Positions 58,361-64,000 of a DNA stretch of 64,000 nt are shown here, in pieces. The notes under the pieces were generated by a model. That model made no database searches and was not told the DNA's origin. It was given only the letters and a program-made list of their open reading frames with translations. Both the position numbers and the translations under genes were made by a program. The stretch's first letter is position 1, and each line of letters begins with the position of its first letter. Source of the DNA: Salticus scenicus (lineage: Eukaryota; Arthropoda; Arachnida; Araneae; Salticidae); contig OZ005653.1 in assembly GCA_963930645.1 (NCBI GenBank), forward strand, positions 215,888,684-215,952,683, read 5' to 3'.

Positions 58361-59130
58361 AAAAACTACATGTTTGCTGGTCGGTGGTTTTAGTTGAAGT
58401 GTCGAATCAGATCAAGTTCGCTTCCTTATTTTATTCGCCAGATCTGGCAGTCCTACGAAAGTATCAGTTAAAATCACCAAACAAAAGATTCTTTGTCTTA
58501 ATGCTTATCCAATTACAAATTTTGAATTTAGGAGTGAAAATGTAACCCCAAATTTGGCAAAAATTTTATGCGCCAAAAAGGATGGTTACAGCAGGTGGAA
58601 GTAATAATCATTTATTGCGACATAAAGTCTGAAAAAATGAGACATTTGGATTATATTTAACCGTTACTGATTTCCTTATATGGTTTTTAGAGTTAAACAA
58701 AATAAAAATTAATTATAACGGCTAGAAATACAAATAGATTTATTCTGAATTGCAAAGAAATAAAAATGATTCTTTTCGGGAAATAAAAATGAAATTGCTT
58801 TCTAGATCCCTCATATATAAATTGCATTACGTTAAAAAAAATCAATGAATTTATTATTGAATTCTTTTTTAATCTTAATAAAGATTATTTATTTTAATTT
58901 CTAATTAGGAATTTAATAATTTTGAAATAAATTTGATATATTTATAATACTAATAAAAGTTAATTATTTTAATTTCTAACTAATTAGATATTTAATAATC
59001 TTGATGTCAATTTTGTGTAATAAAAGCATATGGGAGCAACTCGCTCACATGGTTTTCACTAACATGGGTCGAAATATTAGAAAAATTCAATGACGTGAGA
59101 CTGGACACTGGACAAAAAAGGCTGACGCTG
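58361..59130. other. AT-rich DNA without recognisable gene
   Basis: A short direct repeat (ttattttaatttctaa, then t(a/t)gga/gata, tttaataat) lies near 58890 and 58965. No gene was found. Confidence 0.45.
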
Positions 59131-59722
59131 AACACTAGTTATAAAATCACACCCTAATGATATTGTTTGAAACAGATTGCATAAATATAGTGGATTAGCC
59201 GGCGGTTTAATGTGCAGTCTTTTATAATATAAGGTATCTACGAATTACTGCATAGAAGCGCCACTTATTGGATGATATATACTAAAGCTAATCATCACCA
59301 ATTTAAGTCAAGGTATAATCAAATATAATCTTGCTTAAATTCTGTCTATTAGTTCGTGAGATACAACCTTTTGCTAACACATCACGAATCATCCATTTTC
59401 TGAAAATGGGAAAATTTAAGGTAAGGCCATGTTAAAACATGTAAACTAGTAGAGATATGGAATCGAAAAATTTTCACATATACAATATATTCTTCTATTT
59501 TATTTTATATAACAGCTTCAACTACCGATTAACAGGAACAAAAAGTTTACATATCGTCTCACAATTACTATCTATATGCAGTTCTGTTACATTATATGCC
59601 TGTTCCATTTATATGCAGTTTCACCGATAGATATTGAGATACAGACGTCTGAGAAATCGCATATAGAAATATCAGCTCCACTTTTCGGTCTATATGCAGC
59701 AAAGTTCACAAAGTAATTTTTT
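59130..59722. repeat. Dispersed repeat family, left part
   Basis: Copies of the family at 54.6 kb: catagaagcgccacttattg near 59250, tcaccaatttaagtcaaggt near 59296, gatattgagatacagacgtc near 59632 and cagctccacttttcggtcta near 59676. The family resumes at 60964, so the element at 59723-60963 is inserted into it. Confidence 0.5.
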
Positions 59723-60963
59723 ACTTCCTTATACAAAGTATAAGGAAGTATAGTAATCCCGATTTGCGAAATGGATATTGTATTTCACATTGCTCGAAAA
59801 CGAATGATCGCTGAATGTTCCCAATTTATACGCGTGACTGTCATGATGTCTGATTGTAAACCTGCAAGTGTCGTCTTAACACGAGCTCTCGTTTTAGAGA
59901 TATAAGCGACTTTACACGATCTTTCGTGACGTCTGTATGTGTGTCTGTCTGTGTGTGTGTGCGTATGTCGCATAACTCAAAAACGGTTGGACGTAGAAAG
60001 TTGCGAATTGGTACATAGGTTTGTTATAACATCTAGTTGTGCACCTCCCTTTTTGGACTTTGTATGATTTTCCGTTTTGGAGGTATTTAGGAAAATTAAG
60101 TTCCTAATGACCAAAAATACAAAGATTTTGGCCATAATGTATCAAAAAACGATAATAACTCAAAAAACGGTTTGGACAAATCTTGCAATCGATTTGTAAC
60201 TGACTTCCCGACTATTTGAAACTTTCCGAAAAGCTCATAACATGTTGAGAATGTATTTTTAAAATATTTTTAGCCAACTGTTTCGGATACCTGCTGCCTT
60301 CAGCAGCGTTTATATGTTTCCACAGAAAAAATATTTAACTAACTTCCCGACTAGCTAGACATTTGAAACTTTCAGAATAGTTCAAAACATGGTGAAAATA
60401 TATTTTTTAACACTTTTAGCCAACTGTTTCGGATCTCTGCTGCCTTCGGCAGCGTTAGCTGGACTAATCTTGCAATAGATTTTTAACTAACTACCCGACT
60501 AGCTAGACAAGTGAAGCTTTCAGAAAAGCTCAGAACATTGTGACAATGCATTTTTTAAATATTTTTAGCAACTTGTTTCGGGTCACTGCTGCCTTCGGCA
60601 GCGTTTATATGGTTTAATAGAAAATTTATTTAATTAACTTCCCGACTAGCTAGACATTTGAAACTTTCAGAATAGTTCAGAATACTGTGAAAATGCATTT
60701 TTTAAATACTTTTAGCCAACTGCTTCGGATATCTGCTGCCTACGGCATCATTACCTGTACAAATCTTGCAATCGATTTTTAACTAACTTCCCGACTAGCT
60801 AGACATTTGAAACTTTCAGAAAAGCCCAGAACACGGTGATAATGAATTTTTTAAATATTTTTAGCCATCTGTCTTGGGTCCAATGACAATGCTTTTTAGC
60901 ATTATGTATATATTTCTAAAGGTGTATAAGGAAGTCATGTGGTGCACACATCAGATTTTTCAT
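59723..60963 (+). mobile_element. Helentron/HINE-like element with 147-bp core repeats
   Basis: acttccttatac at 59723-59734 and gtataaggaagt at 60924-60935 are perfect inverted repeats; the left one also forms a local palindrome (acttccttatac, aaa, gtataaggaagt). A gtgtgtctgtctgtgtgtgt tract lies at about 59939-59960, then cataactcaaaaacggttgg. The core has five units of about 147 bases: gactagctag at 60349, 60497, 60644 and 60793, and a first unit without it near 60209. Two unit types alternate, and each carries ctgccttcggcagcg-like hairpins. After the right repeat, a stem-loop (atgtg, loop gtgca, cacat; 60937-60951) precedes cagatttttc. No coding frame. Order and 3' end match the 21.3-24.5 kb element although the core sequences differ. 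Confidence 0.65.
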
Positions 60964-61520
60964 AATATATATCACACACGTGGTTTTGAGAAATTTGGTT
61001 GAATAAACACTGGGATATAGCTTTCACGTAGAGCAACGTGATGCAGAGCAACAGCTCCATCTATCGTCCGATTTGCATCCAATGTGCATAAACATAGTTT
61101 TACTTTATATCCATCTTACATGCCAAGTTTTGTACTTTTATATATTGTAGAAGCTTACATATACAGTCTTCCCTTAAATGGAAATAAATTGCATCATAGT
61201 AGTGCCAACTGCTCGCCGATATGCACTTAAACTGAATCACTAGAATTTTACATAATATATGTATATATGTACATCTCATACTGAGTTTTGTACAATTAAG
61301 ATTGCAGAAATTAGAGCCTTCCCTGAAATGAGAGGAAACCAAACGTCAAATCATCTTTTGAGCGAAACAGCCCAAAAGCTAGTCAGTACCAATTCAAAAC
61401 AAGGTATTACAATATGCTTTGAGAAGTATATCAACACTATGGGACAATTAAGTTTGCAATGTTTCAATATAGCTTTCCATTTTATATATTATTTTTTGAT
61501 TGATTGATTTAAATATAAAT
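60964..61520. repeat. Dispersed repeat family, two units
   Basis: The phrase gtccgatttgcatccaatgt (61077) and its diverged partner gccgatatgcacttaaactg (61214) are about 138 bases apart. Both are followed by a(t)agttttac or agaattttac and later by ttgtac(t/a)(t/a)tta, tgtagaag or tgcagaaa and ccttcccttaaatg or ccttccctgaaatg. The two frames on opposite strands (61100-61342, 61259-61507) lie in this repeat. Confidence 0.55.
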
Positions 61521-61577
61521 GCTAAACATTGTTTTTAAATATTTATAATACTGTCAAAACTTAGTCTCAGATTCCTT

Positions 61578-61608
<31 letters not shown>

Positions 61609-63080
61609 GGAAAGAAAGAAAGAAAGAAAATTAAAGAGTAATCAGAACGCAGTGAAACATTTTACTATTTGTAAAGTCTCAACAAAATTGAAATTATTAC
61701 TAATAAATATATATATATACATATTAAGATATATTACAACTTTTTTTACATTATCTAATAATAATAGTCAAAATTTTTGAAACAAGTGTTTATTTATCAA
61801 ATATAATTTAGTTAATTATTAATAACTTTTCAGTCTTTGAAAATAAAATATTTGTAAACAAACAGTATTCTAGAAATAGAAAATTAATATGAATAATCTT
61901 AATAAATTGCTAAACATATGACGCGTTATCTAATTAGTTCACTTAGAAAGTTTAAATTAGTATTATTAATATACACTCAGAATATAAGTCATAATCATCA
62001 AATGATTGTATATTTCAGACTGTCAGAATAAGTAATGTTCCTGCATACATGATAATACACGCAAGCAATTGTTACGCGCTATCAATATCATGAAAAATAA
62101 TTCTACTGACAATTGCTGTTCAACCGATATCGGTGAAGCTCTATAATTCATGTAGTTTTACACTTTACTGAACATTTGTCAGAGAGAAAGCTTTCTGGCG
62201 TATATATTCTCTGACTACCTTATGAACAATTAATTCCATCGCAATATTTTGAATCATAAATTATGCATTTCATATTTACGGATTTCTGATATTTTGTAAA
62301 GTCTGAATAGTCTCCACATACAGTTAAAAAAAATTGTCATAATTTTTTTTTTTGTTTTCTTATGATTTTATTGCAAGTCCGAACTGGGTTAATAACATAA
62401 GTTGTTAGATAAATGTACATGCTTTCAAAAGTTTAAAATAATTTTCATTTTTTTCTTGAAAGGAGCCACAGCAATTTCATTTTTCAAAATTGTAAGTTTT
62501 AATTGTAATTTTAAAATGATTACTAGAGTATGTTTTGTATTACGTAAAAAAATACCTAAATAACTCTGGTTAGTTAATTATTTTATTCGTATTATTCTTA
62601 AATAATTCATGGCTTACAGTAATTAAAAATTAAGATTTTAATACTTTATTTTTATTTTTTATGAAATAATGAAAACTAGTATAGTGTAGCCACGTTTCCT
62701 AAAACTAGCAGTAAGGGCGAGTCCAAAAAGTTGAAGGTGTGCCAAATTGACCGATAAGATGGGATTTTGAAAATATCTAGTAATTTGGCTCTCTATTATC
62801 GCTTATTTTCTCTAAATCAGATGACTGTCACCCCTATTTTAATACTTGACTCGTCGAGTCAGCCCTTGCGCAGATGCTTCCACGGTTTTCTGAAATTTGA
62901 TCGAAAAATACCAACCATTGGTCGAAACTCGACCAATTGTTTAATAACGCTTTTAAAAAATAAATATAGAAATTCAAAATTTCCGTGTAAACAATGTTGT
63001 TAGAGACTAGCTTAAAAATAAACAAATAAATAAATAAAATGCATAGCGAAATTGTCGCATGTATGACATTGAAGCCAATA
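61521..63080. other. AT-rich DNA without recognisable gene
   Basis: A poly(A) tract followed by (GAAA)n lies at about 61585-61630. A somewhat GC-richer patch at 62700-62945 includes the palindrome gactcgtcgagtc near 62849. No gene was recognised; the overlapping frames there lack domains and splice signals. Confidence 0.4.
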
Positions 63081-64000
63081 CATACTATTTCCGAAATTGA
63101 TAATTAATTGCAGCCCCTCTTTTCATCCAATATGCATTCAAATTGAACCAGCATGGTTTTACATATTATTTATTTCCTATGCCAAATTTGGCGCATTTAT
63201 ACATCATAGAAGCCGAGATATTACCTTCTCGCAAACAGTAGTAAATTTCAACACAGCAACGCCACGTGTCAGACGATAAACACTCAAATTAAACCATCAT
63301 AGTTTTATATAATATCTGCCTCATATATGAAGCTTGGTAAGTTTATTCAAAATATATGTTAAGATGTACCTTCACTTAAATGGGGGTGAATCAAAACATA
63401 GCAGCACCACACTGCTATTCACAACATAGGTGAATAGCAGCTATATATTGAAGAAGCTACTCAGCCCCAATTTAAACCAAAGTCTAACAATTATCAATCA
63501 TGCTTTAAAAATATCCACTGGATCTTGAGATACAATATTATCTTGATACTTTATATACACATACAAGACAAAGAGTCATTTTCTAAAGAAAATAGCGAAT
63601 CATATTTAAGACATAAAAACCGTTCAAATTCATCGAAAACCCAAAGTCGAAAAATACATTTTTTTAATCATTTTATACAATACACTTACTGGTTAAGATA
63701 CAATACACTTACCGGACAAAAAATTAATCAATATATTTCCTCAAATTTACTATGTACATGTGCAATTCTGTGCAATTCTCACAAACAGATGTTAAGTTAT
63801 AATAATCTGAGAAACAGCAGAAAGTAATAATAGTGCCACTTTTCGGCTTATATACACTAAAATTCATTAAGAATAAATTATATATATTATGTTGTATATA
63901 GGGTTCGGTGAATTTGTGTAGCACAAAAACTAAGATATAGTTTTCACTTTAAATAATAAATAATAGCAGTGCCATCTGTCCTTCGATATATATACAAAGC
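63081..64000. repeat. Dispersed repeat family, several units to the window end
   Basis: Units with catccaatatgcattcaaat near 63125, cagacgataaacactcaaat near 63271 (148 bases on), later atttaaaccaaagtctaaca near 63469 and tttcggcttatatacactaa near 63841. Between them recur agaagccgagatat, ccttc and gtgccact or agcaccacac. It is the family seen at 54.6 and 61.0 kb and continues beyond the window. Frame 63525-63827 is A/T-driven and not called. Confidence 0.5.

Overview
The window is AT-rich eukaryotic DNA (roughly three quarters A+T by eye). It has long homopolymer and (TA)n tracts, GT-AG splice-like signals and many decayed transposable elements of animal type. There is no bacterial-style gene packing, and no operon, CRISPR array or intact rRNA or tRNA gene was seen. 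The mix of elements (Tc1 and mariner elements, BEL/Pao-like retroelement, piggyBac-like MITE, Helitron/Helentron with an OTU domain, Penelope-like fragments with a hammerhead motif) fits an arthropod. A chelicerate such as a spider is my guess, but the sequence does not prove it. No complete host gene is visible.

Layout. 1-2.6 kb: AT-rich DNA with no gene. 2.7-7.1 kb: a cluster of palindromic MITEs from three families, most with TA target duplications. 7.6-7.95 kb: the 3' end of a retroelement pol on the minus strand. 8.0-10.1 kb: diverged tandem and dispersed repeats. 12.0-13.0 kb: a diverged tandem array of about 0.3 kb units. 14.7-19.4 kb, minus strand: the best candidates for host coding exons, namely two phase-compatible exons at 18960-19440 and a possible terminal exon at 14744-14891. 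20.4-24.5 kb: a 3.25 kb element with 14-bp inverted repeats, a (GTCT)n tract, 174-bp internal repeats and a 3' stem-loop. 26.1-26.7 kb: an internally deleted mariner of DD37D type. 28.2-28.9 kb: a compound microsatellite and a tandem duplication. 29.4-34.7 kb: repeated pieces of a Penelope-like pseudo-LTR, one of them carrying a near-complete hammerhead ribozyme inside a Tc1 element. 36.5-37.7 kb: a tandem duplication whose second copy holds a piggyBac-like MITE. 40.6-41.3 kb: a BEL/Pao integrase remnant. 41.4-41.9 kb: 147-bp repeats shared with 60 kb. 44.4-46.7 kb, minus strand: a decayed Helitron/Helentron OTU-Rep gene. 47.9-48.3 kb: a GC-richer, CpG-containing island with a possible first coding exon. 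52.9-53.15 kb: a tRNA-derived SINE-like fragment. 55.36-55.8 kb: a possible retroposed, poly(A)-tailed transcript. 56.09-58.09 kb: a 126-bp satellite with a trimeric higher-order pattern. 59.7-60.96 kb: a second element with the same architecture as the 21.3-24.5 kb one. 54.6-55.1 and 59.1-64.0 kb: a diverged repeat family with a period near 140-150 bp.

The most interesting reading is that two element systems dominate. The first is a Helentron-like system: an OTU/Rep gene remnant and short non-autonomous relatives that share terminal inverted repeats, a (GTCY)n tract, core minisatellites and a 3' hairpin. The second is a Penelope-like system whose pseudo-LTR carries a minimal type I hammerhead ribozyme, present as palindromic and tandem copies within 5 kb. 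Both assignments are inferences from motifs; no database search was possible.
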